A stretch of DNA of 64,000 bases from Actinernus sp. WN-2022 (GCA_030867875.1 JAOWCC010001589.1:73493537-73557536); one strand, 5' to 3'; shown: positions 30,790 to 42,227, counted from the stretch's first letter. The notes: generated by a model not told the origin, from the letters alone. Numbers and translations are program-made.

Positions 30790-31335
30790 ATAATACACCT
30801 TATTCACACGTGATGATTTTTGAGATCAGCAAACTGAGATCTCTAACGTAGAAATGACCACTGTTATTTCAAAGAGCTCCCATAACTAAACAATTTTGGA
30901 AAGTTAATAGTATAGGGTGAATTTCCGAAAATAAATTGGATGGAATTTATAGACTTTTGTATGTGATTTTGCAGTCTTGCATACACTGAATTTGCATAAT
31001 GTCAAAGTTAAAAGTTTTAAGGAGAAATAACTCCTTTAAGAAGGTGTTTGTGTAAGTAAACTGGAAATTTAAAAATGAAATGATTTTTCTCTGCCTAGTT
31101 GACGTTTTTGAATCTGAAAACATCAAAACGAGGCTGTGTACGCATGATTGCAAAATCCCATACAAATAAGTATAAATTCCCATCCACAATATCTTTACTG
31201 GATTTCATCCTACACTATTAAAACTTTCCGAAAATGTTGATTTATAGGTGCTCTTTGAGATGCCAGTGGTTATTTGCATGGTAGAGATCCGAGTTTGCAG
31301 ATCTCGAAAATCGTCTGGTGTGAATAAGGCGTATC
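30790..31335. mobile_element. Foldback element downstream of FAU
   Basis: Ends accttattcacacgtgatga (30798) and its inverse tggtgtgaataaggcgtat (about 31318) define about 540 bp. Inner pairs include gagatcagcaaactgagatc against gatccgagtttgcagatctc. Confidence 0.75.
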
Positions 31336-31339
31336 TTTA

Positions 31340-32100
31340 GGCGTTTTTGCAGGAAATGAATAATCCACTTCCGCGATATGCTTTACTTGTCACGCACAAA
31401 GGTTTCAATACGAGGCTCGGTGCTAAATTAAACGGTTTGACTTCACTGTTCTGTTATCGTGATCCCATGAGAAAAGCTTTACTGGAAAATGCAGTAATCG
31501 GGGTGACGCCGTAGTTAAGCGCTTTGCCTGAGTCTCGCCGCTGTCAGCGGTCAGCCAACATGGCGGTTAATATTGTAACGGGTGACCATGGCTCCCTTCA
31601 CTAGATGCTGTAAGGCTTTGTGAAGAATAAAAGTAGATGTAGACAATAGTTCAATCTCCGCAGCACATGTAAGTTAACATTGTTGGTTCTCCGGTTTTCC
31701 TCAAAAATCAAAACCTGAGGAATCCGTATCTCTGATTAGTATATCCTTTCTAGGGTCGGCTAGAAGACTAGACGAGTAGATAAAGTTGTTTACTTTAGAA
31801 AGAGGTAGAAAATAGCAATTACAAACTGGTTTTTGCCAACCAGTTTGCATTTCTGCAAATTAATAGACCCATTGTTGATCCAGTTAACACCTTTAGTCCT
31901 CTCCACATTATCTAAAGTATCATTTGAGACTTGTTTCTTTCCAATAGAGACCTGGAAATGGCACTTTTTTTACTGATGGAGCAAGGACTGGGTTGGACAG
32001 AATGAAAGCATTCAATTACCGCACATAGTTCGATCCCTTTAATATTGGACCGACAGCACTCCTAACTTTTGTACAAAAAGTGCTAATTTTGTTGCAGTGC
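31340..32100. other. Intergenic, nothing firm
   Basis: Contains a GC-richer island at 31500-31610 with a Kozak-like caacatggcgg near 31557, which could mark a promoter or small exon. No protein family is recognisable. Confidence 0.3.
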
Positions 32101-32102
32101 AA

Positions 32103-32255
32103 CAATAGATTCCATTCTGCCGCGCGTCTCCTTATCGTCACAACGTGAAAACGAAGAAGTGCGCCACGAGACGCAGTCGAGTAACGTCACTGATGTTCTC
32201 TTTGGCGTCATCTGTGCATCAATAAGAGGACAGACGCACGGCAGAATGGATCTAT
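32103..32255. mobile_element. Short MITE
   Basis: Ends aatagattccattctgccgc (32105) and its inverse near 32235-32252 (ggcagaatggatctatt), with gcgtctcc/agacgc inner pairing. The 150-bp unit is non-coding. The minus-strand open frame covering it is a by-product. Confidence 0.6.
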
Positions 32256-32659
32256 TTGTTTTATGTAATAATCCTCTAATACCTAGAAAATGCTCAATCA
32301 AAACAAGTTGAGAAATTGGTTGCGCGCGCTCATGGCGCCATTCATGTGCATGTCCTCTAATAACAACACACGGCTCTTGACCAATCGGAGCGTGCGTTTC
32401 GGACTGATTATATAAACGAATAGAACGTATACACCTCAAACTTGGCACAAGAACGTAGACTTGATAATTTGCTTTAAAGTGTCTATGAAATTAATTTTTG
32501 TTTTTGTTAATGATTTTAGAGAAATTTATTGATATAACTCCACAAAAAGTTTATGGAAGAAGTAATTGAACTCGTTAATAAACAGTTTTCCGAGACCCAC
32601 TTCGACCAAATTTGATGGGGCCTGGGACTCTATTGTGACGTACATACCTTTGCAATCGC

Positions 32660-32815
32660 ATTAATTACTCGGGCTGCCTGTGGCAGCGCCGAGTCTAAAT
32701 CTGCAAGCCGTTATTACTCGGGCTGCCTATGGCAGGCCCGAGTTGAAATCTGCAGGCCGTTTTTGTTCGGTGCAACAAAATTTCTGCGCATGCGTTAAAT
32801 TATGCATTAATTGAC
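32660..32815. repeat. attactcgggctgcct duplicated repeat
   Basis: Two 50-bp copies of attactcgggctgcct...gaaatctgcaggccg at about 32664 and 32713. Then comes ttcggtgcaacaaaatttct (about 32767), which recurs at 33738. The second occurrence suggests both belong to one dispersed family. Confidence 0.65.
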
Positions 32816-33284
32816 CTCGTTTTTTTGTTCAGTGCAGCAAAATTGTCGACTTCCGGTCCCGTTAACCAATCAGCTCACACTGTTCAAGTGCACATACTTG
32901 AACACGGAGCCGCCTGGCGCCGCATAATGTAATCGACATTAAATGTCGATGATGGTAATCGTGAAAGGTCAACCGGAAGCCGCACAGACTGCGGATATAA
33001 TTAACACAAGACGTTTACTTTAATCGTACGTACGGAGCTAGGGCTTCGGTGACAGCACAATTCCCTATCAGATTATTGGTACTTTCGTTCGAGTTGTTAA
33101 ACTAGAATCCTCTCACGGGCGAGGTTTTGGTTCGAGAAAGGCCCTCCAACAGTTCCCTTTATAGTTCTGTAATATAATGAGCAGACTGAAGTTTTGTGAA
33201 TGAGGGTAACGCCTTTAATAAGAGATAATCAACAGGCATTTCAGTTAATAATCTTTAATCCAACAAATACAAAATGGACTCATC

Positions 33285-33815
33285 ATGTTACTTATAACCA
33301 TCCACGTTGCCAAGGCATGGACAAAGATTGAGTTTCCCAGATTACAGATGAAAGTAGAGAACTTAATAAATCTTAAAGATACTTCGGAGTCGTTGTATGA
33401 AGAAACAGAGGTCACGCGCGACATGCTTGAGAACATGTTCAACACTTTATGTTATACTAAGAAAACAAAACAAGTTACAGAGCCTGCAAGTTCACAAGTC
33501 AATGAAAAACCCCAAGAGCCTGTAGTTTTGGATCAACATATCCTTGAAACTCCAAAAGCAACACGTACACATACACATGAGTCAAATTCAAACGGGAAGA
33601 TACGGAATTCTTTAGATTCTTCACGAGGGTTGTTAGCCCGCAATAAGAACGCTCTCGCTGATTTAAAGACCTTGACTTGTAACATGGAGGCTGACTTAAC
33701 TGATATAATAATGAATTCTTACTCTGGTTTTTTTTTGTTCGGTGCAACAAAATTTCTGCGCGTCGGCGTTAAATTATGCATTAATCGTATGCCCGCTCCT
33801 CGTGGCGAATCTTGA
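33285..33815 (+). CDS. Open reading frame of unknown function
   Basis: A 176-codon open frame, the longest unassigned one in this part. The first about 65 residues are helical and charged (LKDTSESLYEETEVTRDML), followed by a polar Pro/Thr-rich linker and a second helical stretch (ARNKNALADLKTLTCNMEAD). The last about 25 residues run into a dispersed repeat (33728-33786), so the true end is probably earlier or in another exon. I recognise no family. The start is uncertain because no upstream coding was found. It could be an exon, a retrocopied gene fragment or chance. Its flanks are direct copies of the ttcggtgcaacaaaatttct repeat about 960 bp apart. Confidence 0.3.
   Translation: MLLITIHVAKAWTKIEFPRLQMKVENLINLKDTSESLYEETEVTRDMLENMFNTLCYTKKTKQVTEPASSQVNEKPQEPVVLDQHILETPKATRTHTHESNSNGKIRNSLDSSRGLLARNKNALADLKTLTCNMEADLTDIIMNSYSGFFLFGATKFLRVGVKLCINRMPAPRGES
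33728..33786. repeat. Second copy of the ttcggtgcaac repeat
   Basis: Matches 32766-32814 in direct orientation, including gcgttaaattatgcattaat. Confidence 0.7.
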
Positions 33816-34017
33816 ACTATATTCTGTGCGGACGCTATATATTCTTGTTTGAGGTACGTTTCGTAGGGTTTATGCCACATTTCATCGCATTTCATTTTAC
33901 TGTCGGTCATAATACGTACCAGTGCAAACATCGTGATCGGTAGGCCTACACTAAAATAATTTTTGACCGTGTTTTTGGCTGGTTTACCGATCTCTTATCA
34001 AGAGCTGTGTACTTGTA

Positions 34018-34335
34018 CTACCAGCCCGGGGGGGGGGGGACTCCCTTATGTGAGGGGTACATGGATGCTCGTCGTACCTTTTAGGGGTCAAAATCAGGAG
34101 TTTGGTACCACTTAGGGTATCCACCATCAAACACAGACATTTCTATGTAAATCGGTACCTTTTAGGGGTCGGGTGTCAATTGAACAAAAAAGCTGTTATC
34201 AATTTACATTTTTATTATCTTTTAGGGTTCAAAAAAAGCTTGAGCCACGCCCATTTTAGTACCTCTTAGGGGTCAAATCGAAAATGTCTGACGAGCATCC
34301 CTACCCCTTTTATATCGGAGTCCCCCCCCCCTGTC
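34018..34335. mobile_element. G/C-run-ended foldback MITE
   Basis: Left end: a G run then gactccctta...gggtacatggatgctcgtc. Right end: gacgagcatccctacccctt...gagtccc and a C run. The inside holds repeated taccttttaggggtc words. Confidence 0.7.
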
Positions 34336-34361
34336 AACTACACAGCTAAGGCATGTTTTAC

Positions 34362-34965
34362 GCCCCCGGGGGGGGGGGGGGGGTACTTACATGAAAAATG
34401 GGTATGTATGTGAGGCCAAGAGGCTCAAACCCTGACCCTGTTTGACCCAATCCGAGCTCCAAAACCCTGATTGCCCCCTTTTTGGGAAAAAAAACCCTGA
34501 TTGCCCCCTTCTTTAATTTGTTTTCAAAACACGGTCGGATATATACCCCGGCTGGTATACCGCGTACCGGGATTGCATGCACAATACGGAACATTTCAAG
34601 TCGGGACGTGTCATTGGGTAAACAAATCAGCAGATGAAGTACATAGATAAGTATTGAAGTACGAATTAGCGGCGTCACGATGTATGGGAACCTCAGTGCT
34701 TGCATGTGGGCAGGCGATCAAAATGCGGCAACAGAATGTCTTTTTTTGACATAGTAGCTAAAAAAAACTGAACCCTAACTGCCTAGAAAAACCTGAACCC
34801 CGACCCTGACTGAACCCAAATTATACTCAAATTCTGACCCTGATCTGCCCAAATCAGGTCAAAACCCTGACCCTACCTGCCCAAACCAAGCTCAAAACCC
34901 TGACCCACCCGGGCGGCACATATAATACGTCACAAACAGGAGTACCCCCCCCCCCCCCCGGGGTT
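34362..34965. mobile_element. Second G/C-run-ended element
   Basis: A G run followed by gtacttacatg at the left, and caggagtac followed by a C run at the right. aaaccctgaccc-type repeats occur throughout. A truncated relative lies at 50050-50260 (cacatatgtattacgtcata against cacatataatacgtcacaaa). Confidence 0.65.
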
Positions 34966-35630
34966 TTACGACAGAATAACCTAGCTAGAGAGTCTCTACT
35001 GGATTAAGATACTGTTACATGTCTGTTAATATGGGGAAAACTGAAGAATCCTTCATTGAGCTTGATAACGATGTTTGGATTTGGAAGCAGAATTGAGACT
35101 TTAGATGTATTTTGTGAGTCCCAAATCGCTAGTTCCCATACAAGTCATACAAACACGCGGGTTTTTTTGCCAACCACATTATATATGCAAATATATATAT
35201 GACGTCATGTATCGCTATAGCAAGAGTTCATAGAGGCACAAAAATCCATCACAGGATGGACAGGATACAATAATATGGTACAAATATAAACATACATTTG
35301 AGACAATCGGAACCTGCAGTATAACAGAACAGCAGACTAAATTGTAAACGTGTGTTACTTGAATAAGTAGTGCCGGTTAAATTAAAAGGGCAACATACGA
35401 GAAAAACAAAACTATTAAATTACATATATACTAGGGGAGCAGAGAATGAAAGTCACCGCACTACCGGCCACTCCTAAAGACTGCTAAATTCAGCTAATAA
35501 TTCTTCCCTTCGGTTATTACTAGAGGATTTCAAATGAAAGTGTAATTTCATCTTAACCCTCATGGGTTTATGGCCCGTGTACGCCGCACAAGATACGTCA
35601 CAGCTTTGCTACTACATCACAGAGGAACAG
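34966..35630. other. Intergenic, nothing recognised
   Basis: AT-rich, no domain-bearing frame and no clear repeat pair. Confidence 0.4.
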
Positions 35631-35633
35631 TGG

Positions 35634-35866
35634 AACACTAGGCACAGAGGAACACTAGGCACAGAGGAACACTAGGCACAGTGGAACACTAGGCACAGAG
35701 GAACAGTGGAACACTAGGCACAGAGGAACAGTGGAACACTAGGCACAGTGGCACAGAGGAACACTAGGCACAGAGGAACAGTGGAACACTAGGCACAGAG
35801 GAACAGTGGAACAGAGGAACACTAGGCACAGAGGAACAGTGGAACACTAGGCACAGGTAGTGAATG
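35634..35866. repeat. Minisatellite, gaacactaggcacaga
   Basis: An array of two interleaved short units, ggaacactaggcacaga and ggaacagt, in irregular order over about 230 bp. Homogeneity suggests recent expansion. Confidence 0.95.
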
Positions 35867-36730
35867 CTGCCCCGCTCAGTTAATCAGTGAAGTGTATTAG
35901 AAGAGAACCTACAGCAGTAGCACTACAGTAGCACTTTGGCAGGAAAAATAGATTACTGGGTGATAAAAATGCCAAGGTGTTAGATGAATATTTTGTAGTT
36001 TTGGGGCTATCGTGCGACTGAATCCTGTTTGAGCTGTGGTGTGTAACTCAAAAGTTGTCGCGATTTATTTTCATTTTGTCCCTGAGCCTACCAATTCCCG
36101 ACATTTTCTTAAGATTTCCGGCCGGCAACAAACTGCTGTTCTCCCCGGTGAAGTTTAAACACCGGAAATCAACTGTAATTGAGAATGTAATTGTAAATGC
36201 TAATTGTATTTTGAACCGGCAGCTTGACTTTTATATCGAAGCCATCTTGATAACAGGAGAGATCTTGCTCTTTGGAAACTGATAGTTCACACAGAGGTAG
36301 AAAGAGTTCGCCTACACGTCTACACTTCAACAAGTTCATGATTACACAAGGATTGCATACACAGAAATGCATTAAAGAACGGGCGAACGTAGTTAGCGAA
36401 CGTAGTTAGCTCAAACAATGCAGATTCCGCCTCGTGTAATGTCACGTGACGATCAGATCCGTGCAAAGCAGTGTGGTAAAAAGAGACAATAGAAGTGATG
36501 CATTGTGGTAAAAAAAAGAAATCGAGATTTGGACCCGCTTACAGATTAGAACTGCTGCCTTGCTCGCTCGCTTCAGGCTCGCTCGCTGCGGCAGCAAATA
36601 TAATGTCTCTTATTTTTGCCATTTTTGTAAGCTCACTACATGATTAATATTCAACCAAATCTCCAAAAACTCGGTGAAATTACAAATTTCGACGTGCTCT
36701 TTTTCGTGATTGGTTCATTTTTTAATCAGG
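35867..36730. other. Intergenic, small repeats only
   Basis: A direct repeat gcgaacgtagtta occurs twice at 36384-36412, and a ctcgctcgct cluster at 36560-36590. No gene recognised. Confidence 0.4.
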
Positions 36731-36987
36731 TCCAGTTTCGTATTCGAAAATTACCGCTGAATACAATGACTACAGACGCATGTACGCAGGCTTAGCCTCG
36801 TTATGAAGTTAAACATTCATAAATACCAGCGAGGTGGGTTATTCACAACTCTGTATTATGGTAGTTTCGCGTTTTTCGCCTTCTCGCTGGTAAGAATGTT
36901 TAACTTCATAACGAGGCTAACCCTGCGTGCATGCGTCTGTAATCATTGCATTCAGCGGTAATTTTCGAATACGAAACTGGACCGATT
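36731..36987. mobile_element. Foldback MITE
   Basis: Arms of about 95 bp: ccagtttcgtattcgaaaat (36732) and its inverse near 36965-36985. They continue through ttaccgctgaat and cctcgttatgaagttaaaca. Confidence 0.85.
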
Positions 36988-37228
36988 AGATCAACTTTAC
37001 ACACTCGGTTCCAGTCCTTTTTTCAATTCCGGAAAGGCCTCACCGTTTAGTCCCGAACCCGGGATGACTTCCGCCATCACAATTCATTCATCAGTGCAGC
37101 GACACTAGAAACCAACTAGTGTTCTAACATAAGCTATTCACTAGAGAAAAGGCCAGTTTTCAAAATAAAAACCGCGGCCAATTTGTCAAAATACAAAAAG
37201 TCTTCTTATTTCAGTTGTTGAACAACTA

Positions 37229-37553
37229 AGGGAAGAGGTCAAAACAATGGATTTCGAATGGGACCCAATTTTGTCAGGGGAGGTGGTGAGTGGCGGGTAA
37301 TACCCCCTACCCCTTTTTACTAGGGTGATTTTCTTGCGTTGTAAAATAGGGATACCTGGTTTTAATGCAGACACGTTCTTCTCTGCCTGTAGAAACTAGA
37401 AATATAGTTACTTCTTCAATAAGTATTTTATTCAAGAAGATATCTGTGGTCAAAAATCTAGATTTTGCCAAAATAGGTGGTGGGTTCCGGGTACAACCCC
37501 CCTTCCATCAAAATTGGGTCCCGCCAGAGTACCATTGTTTTGACCTCTTCCCT
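37229..37553. mobile_element. MITE with AGGGAAGAGGTCA ends
   Basis: Terminal repeats AGGGAAGAGGTCAAAACAAT and the exact inverse near 37534-37553, bordered by TA-containing flanks. Inner halves are diverged inverted copies (gacccaattttg / caaaattgggtc). Confidence 0.8.
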
Positions 37554-38392
37554 AACACGTTTCTACAAGCCAATGGGCTATTATCGCAGTTCGGCCATCT
37601 TGGAAAAAACGATGGTTTGGCCCCGGTAGCCTCGCACTGGTGGGTTTCAGAACGAGTTTACCGGACGAAAACAAAGGTTTTTATTCTCCTGGGACTCCAC
37701 ATGGCCGCCGGGTGATAAGAGACATTAGGCTACTCGCTCTCTGCTTTCCCGCGACCGGCTTCCAGTCTACGGAGCGGCAGAAAGTGAGGCTGGTTCTAGA
37801 CTATGCTATAGATGATCTATGGCTGATACTCGACTCGGGGTAATCAAGATTTCAGTGTTATAACAGGAGACACCTGCATAAAACAGCCTCAGGCGGACAG
37901 TTAAAAGCTGTATAATCCAAGTAATAAAAACAACACTTATGGCTGGAAGTGTTTTTTTCTACGTAATAGCGAACGAAACGTATAAATAGCTTTTAATTTT
38001 TAAGCACTAAAAACAGCAGCTAGCCCACAATCCTCCATTCCGAATCAGAAAGTCCTTGTGATCGGGTACATCCTTTCTGTTGTATAGAAATTATTTCCCT
38101 TTCTTTCTTTCTTCAGTTTTTTCCTCCTTGAAAACCAATACTTTGCGCGAGGAATATATCAGTAATCATGGCAACTTATTAAATCAGAAGTGAAATTTAA
38201 ATTACATCAATTAGTCCCCCGGCATTACATACGTACGTTCATATCTATATTAAAACGGATCTACTCTCAATTATAGCAGCGTATCCGGGCGAACATCAAG
38301 CATGAAAAACAAGTGGTTTTAGCTAGGTCTCTAACTAGTACGGCCGGTCCAAGATACAATACAATTTCCTCTTCCTTTTCCTCTGTTATAAG
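37554..38392. other. Region 3' of the GPCR gene
   Basis: Contains a short open frame at 37365-37715 that overlaps the MITE and has no domain. The part next to 38393 is presumably the GPCR 3' UTR. No polyadenylation site was assigned. Confidence 0.35.
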
Positions 38393-39382
38393 TCACACTT
38401 GTTGTTTTGTATCCATGTCTTGGGCTGCGTTGGCGGCCAATCTCATAGATTGCGTTGTTCTCATAGTTTTTGGTCGATTTTCTTGCTCCATTTTGATGCA
38501 CACATATTTGAGCAATACATTTTTCATCGCTTTCCTCATTTCGTTGTTGCGATAACCGTAGACAAAAGGATCCATTCCACTGTTCGCGTAATGCAGGGCC
38601 TTTACGACAGCAACCAACCGAAAGAGTCGAGGTGGCTCGGGCAAGACCTGAATGTTATAAGTAGCCACGACTGTAACAACGAAAAACGGCGTCCAAGCGA
38701 AAATAAATATCCCGGTTACAAGCGCAACTGTTGAAGACACTCGGACCCCCCGATTAATTGTTGAACAAATCCCATTTGGACACACCCTCGTTCTTGAACG
38801 AGTCACTGTAAAATAGATCGATGTATATACAATGATCATTATGGCAAACGGTATAAAAAAACAAGTTATGAACACTAAGATGCTATAGGTTTGTTCCCAG
38901 TGCTTGAGTTGTACTGGGTAGAGTGAGGCTATGAATGCGGCCAGTCCCCAAGAGACGACAATCATCAGATGGAACTTGTTTTCTTTCATAGCTCGATGTT
39001 TGATGGGCCACACGATGGCTATGCATCGCTCGATGCTGATCGCCGTGAGTTGAAGTATCGAAGCGCTGCTAACGAAGATGTCAACAGTGATGTAAATATC
39101 ATAGGCGATTTCATCGAGCTTTGATTCAAAATACGGACACGAGTACACGTAGAGCCAAAATGGGATTGAAACCATACCAACCAGCAAGTCCGCCACTGCT
39201 AGACCGAGAACTAGAGTGTTGGTGACTGTACGAATGCGCCAGTTATTCTTGTAGGCAGTAATTAGCAGCATGTTCCCTAGTACGATGATACAGGATAGCG
39301 TACAGTAGAATATAAAGCTGAAGAGTACTTCTGTAAAAGTAACATAGTTCTTTATCTCCCAGTAAGAATCTGTGTCGTTCAT
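38393..39382 (-). CDS. Class A (rhodopsin-like) GPCR, intronless
   Basis: A complete 329-residue seven-transmembrane receptor in one exon. An 18-residue N-terminus carries one N-glycosylation site (NDT at residue 2). The hallmarks are GN in TM1, LAVADLL in TM2 and an Asp 18 residues before the TM3 Arg (position 3.32, the amine-contact Asp in aminergic receptors). TM3 ends ERC in place of DRY. TM5 has Pro and Tyr (FFIPFAIMIIVY), TM6 is FAWTPFF (A for the usual C, W and P kept), and TM7 is NSGMDPFVY. The TM3 and ECL2 cysteines of the usual disulfide are not seen at their places; a Cys sits in ECL1 (YSCPYF). The C-tail is about 50 residues and basic. The ligand cannot be named. It resembles the expanded intronless cnidarian receptors near the aminergic/melatonin branches. 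Confidence 0.93.
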   Translation of the reverse strand: MNDTDSYWEIKNYVTFTEVLFSFIFYCTLSCIIVLGNMLLITAYKNNWRIRTVTNTLVLGLAVADLLVGMVSIPFWLYVYSCPYFESKLDEIAYDIYITVDIFVSSASILQLTAISIERCIAIVWPIKHRAMKENKFHLMIVVSWGLAAFIASLYPVQLKHWEQTYSILVFITCFFIPFAIMIIVYTSIYFTVTRSRTRVCPNGICSTINRGVRVSSTVALVTGIFIFAWTPFFVVTVVATYNIQVLPEPPRLFRLVAVVKALHYANSGMDPFVYGYRNNEMRKAMKNVLLKYVCIKMEQENRPKTMRTTQSMRLAANAAQDMDTKQQV

Positions 39383-40348
39383 TTTGGGTTATAACTGTGG
39401 AGTCCAACGTAAACTGCTCCAGAACCTTCTACATCGATGTTGGCGGGAAGTGGCGGCCGGTATCACGCTTGTCTTCAGTCCAATGTTTTTTTAACGGATG
39501 CTATCACTGGAGTAGCGATTGAATAAGTTCATAATCACCTCAAAATCGTCCATAAACTCTGAAGAGGAAGTGCTAAGTGTGCCGTAGTAGAACAATACCT
39601 TGCCGAAGCCTTTTTTTGGAGATGAAATAATGCACACTTATGACACTTAGCTATAGCTCAGAATTTGAATTGACACATCGCGCCAAGAGTTGTTGAATAC
39701 AACCAGGTCAACTAACTCCCCACCGAGAAGTACTTCTGTACAATGCACTTACCTGACTTTTACACATATAAAACACTTTAATTTGTTGAATGAATATTCA
39801 CTCTCGCAGTTGTTCTTTTAGTTTTACAAAAAGCTGATTAACCGGCCGTAAAGTGGTGGTGTCTTTGTCATGAATATGTTGTTGTGTTTGTATGTTTTGC
39901 TAGCCCCAAACCATAATATAGTAAGTTCTCGTATTAACGGCCTCTTGCTCGTTCCAATTTATCGGCATCAATCATTTATACTCAGAAAAATCAATTAACT
40001 CAGCGCACTCATTTCCAATGGAGAATACAATCATTAATACTTGTATGACATTATGCAGATCACTGATCAATCCAAGGAGCCGGTAAACAGTTCGGTTAGT
40101 AGATTAGAATCTAAAGGCATGAGGCCAGTATCATCTCTGGAGCAGCTGCACGGACATGCTCTACTGCATAGAGAGCTTTGTCTGAAGGACTGAAAAAGAA
40201 AGCGCTTCTGTCACGAACGAAACAGATTTGATGTTAAGCGATATGCGTGATTGGCAGAATAGGACCACGTGCTTCCGTACACCTGTTTGTGGCTCCCAAT
40301 AGGGAGCGGGGTGAGTGGGGAGGGAGGAGGTACTAGCAAGCGGGATAT
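39383..40348. other. Region 5' of the GPCR gene
   Basis: Presumed promoter and 5' UTR of the GPCR, without a recognisable TATA element at a fixed place. The rest is AT-rich with no gene. Confidence 0.35.
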
Positions 40349-41704
40349 TAGCCTGCAGAACAGGCGCTTTTCCGATACGAGCATAGCGAGTTCTGCCAAT
40401 ACGAGCGGAGCGAGTTCTGATACCGATCCGAGCAAAGCGAGCCGCGAGAAGAAATAAGCGCCTGCTGCCATATTACGGAAATTTGAATTCTGCCCTTTTC
40501 CGCATGGATTAACATGTTTATTTAACATGTCAATGCTTTGCAAATAGGACAATGCCGAAGCGCTAATTCCTGTCTGACTCGACTTCCACGGAAAACAGTT
40601 GGAAAATAAGGCGGCTCAACTGCAGAATACCCTGCCACATTGAAATCGTTACTGGAAAAGGGCTGGCTACGCGGTACGCGGTACGCAGTGATTAATTTTG
40701 CTGTATTATGAAGTGGCTACGCGGTACGCGGTACGCAGTGACTAAAATTATTCAAAGTCTCAAAGGTGGCAAAATATTTTATTTACAAAAGCGGAAAACA
40801 TCTGTTCTGTTGGAAATTTAAAAAACAAGATATAACTGATATATAACCCGAAACATCGCAAAGGAAAATACAACAACCTTGATTCGGCCCTTCACCCAAC
40901 AGTGACAGAAAATGTCAAACAATCACTGGTAAAGAATGGGCACGTATGCTCACTGGATACCGGCTTCCTTTACCTGAAAACCTTTTTCAAATTCATGCAC
41001 AAAGAAACGTCGGGCAACCTTTTTAAAAAAACCTCATTCGGTTATATCTCGTTCTTTAAATTTCCAACTGAACAGATCAGTGTTTTCCGCTTCTGTAATC
41101 ATGTTTTTCTCACGGACATCGCAAAGAACATCAAGGAATCATATACATCATTCGGTGCCATTAGTTGTTTCTTCGTTTTTGCATTCGTTGAGTTATATCT
41201 TGTTCTTTAAATTTCCATGCAACAGAACAGATGTTTTCCGCTTTTATAAATAAAATATTTTGCCGCCTTTGAGACTTGAAATAATTTTACTCACTGCGTA
41301 CCGCGTACCGCGTAGCCACTTCATAATACAGCTAAGAGACTTGGAATAAATTTACTCACTGCGTACCGCGTACGACTTGGAATAAATTTAGTCACTGCGT
41401 ACCGCGTACCGCGTAGCCACTTCATAATACAGACAGAGACTTGCGATTTAGTCACTGCGTATCGCGTACCGCGTAGCCACTTCATAATACAGACAAGAGA
41501 CTTGGAATAAATTTAGCCACAGCTGCGTACCGCGTAGCCTGTCTTTTTCCAGTAACGATTTCAATGTGGCAGGGTATTCTGCAGTTCTGCAGGCCCTCCT
41601 TCTTCTCTCTCGTGCCAGTCTCCTTTTTTCCATTTTCACGCGGCCAAATCATTTTATCACTTCCTTTGTGTTGAAATAACACCGAGGACCTGTTTCGCAG
41701 GCTA
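40349..41704. mobile_element. Foldback element, TAGCCTGC ends, 9-bp duplication, tandem arms
   Basis: 1356 bp. The left end is TAGCCTGCAGAACAGG and the right end (inverted) is TAGCCTGCGAAACAGG. GCGGGATAT is duplicated at 40340-40348 and 41705-41713. Inner inverted arms include gcagaataccctgccacatt (40621) and its inverse near 41557-41580. The arms contain a repeated palindromic word, tacgcggtacgcggtacgca, with about two units on the left (40665-40740) and about five on the right (41290-41540). Each is joined to gtggctac...cttcataatacag. A tandem acgagc(g/a)agcgag cluster lies at 40376-40445. No transposase was recognised. Confidence 0.85.
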
Positions 41705-41799
41705 GCGGGATATTAGACTGGAGTCGCACGCACATCAATCTTGATCGGCCATCGAGATACAGAGACATCAGAAGTTATAGGCTATTTTAACATCACCCT

Positions 41800-42185
41800 A
41801 CTTGCACCTTTTGATCGATTTTATCAACTGGTCATGTGGTCTTGTCAATCAAATATATTGTCGCCAGCTCAAAATGGAAGCCAGAAATGGAAAGAGCGAA
41901 CCAAAATTAGCAACTGACGCAATTTTTGAAGCAATTACGTTTTTGAAATCTCTAAATTTAACAGCGACACGGCACGGCTCACAAACTCTGTTCAATTTAG
42001 AGAATAAAAAAATATTCCTTCGATTTTAGAGATATTAAGATGAAACTTGCGTCAGTTGCTAATTTTGATTCGCTCTTTCCTTTTCTGACATCAGGAACCC
42101 AAATATGCTGACCTACATTTTGATTTAGCGCCAATATTTTTGATTGACAAGGTCACGTGACCGTTGAATGCAAATGAACTGACCA
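41800..42185. mobile_element. Foldback MITE related to 25090-25535
   Basis: Inverted arms: ccagaaatggaaagagcgaa (41882) against ttcgctctttccttttctga (about 42068). The ends are catgtggtcttgtcaatca and tgattgacaaggtcacgtga. Confidence 0.8.
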
Positions 42186-42227
42186 TTTTCAACAAAACAG
42201 TAAAATTTTAGATTTTATTTTAAGGTC

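Noticed and set aside
38399..38734. 111-codon plus-strand open frame
   Set aside because: It is antisense within the well-supported GPCR gene.
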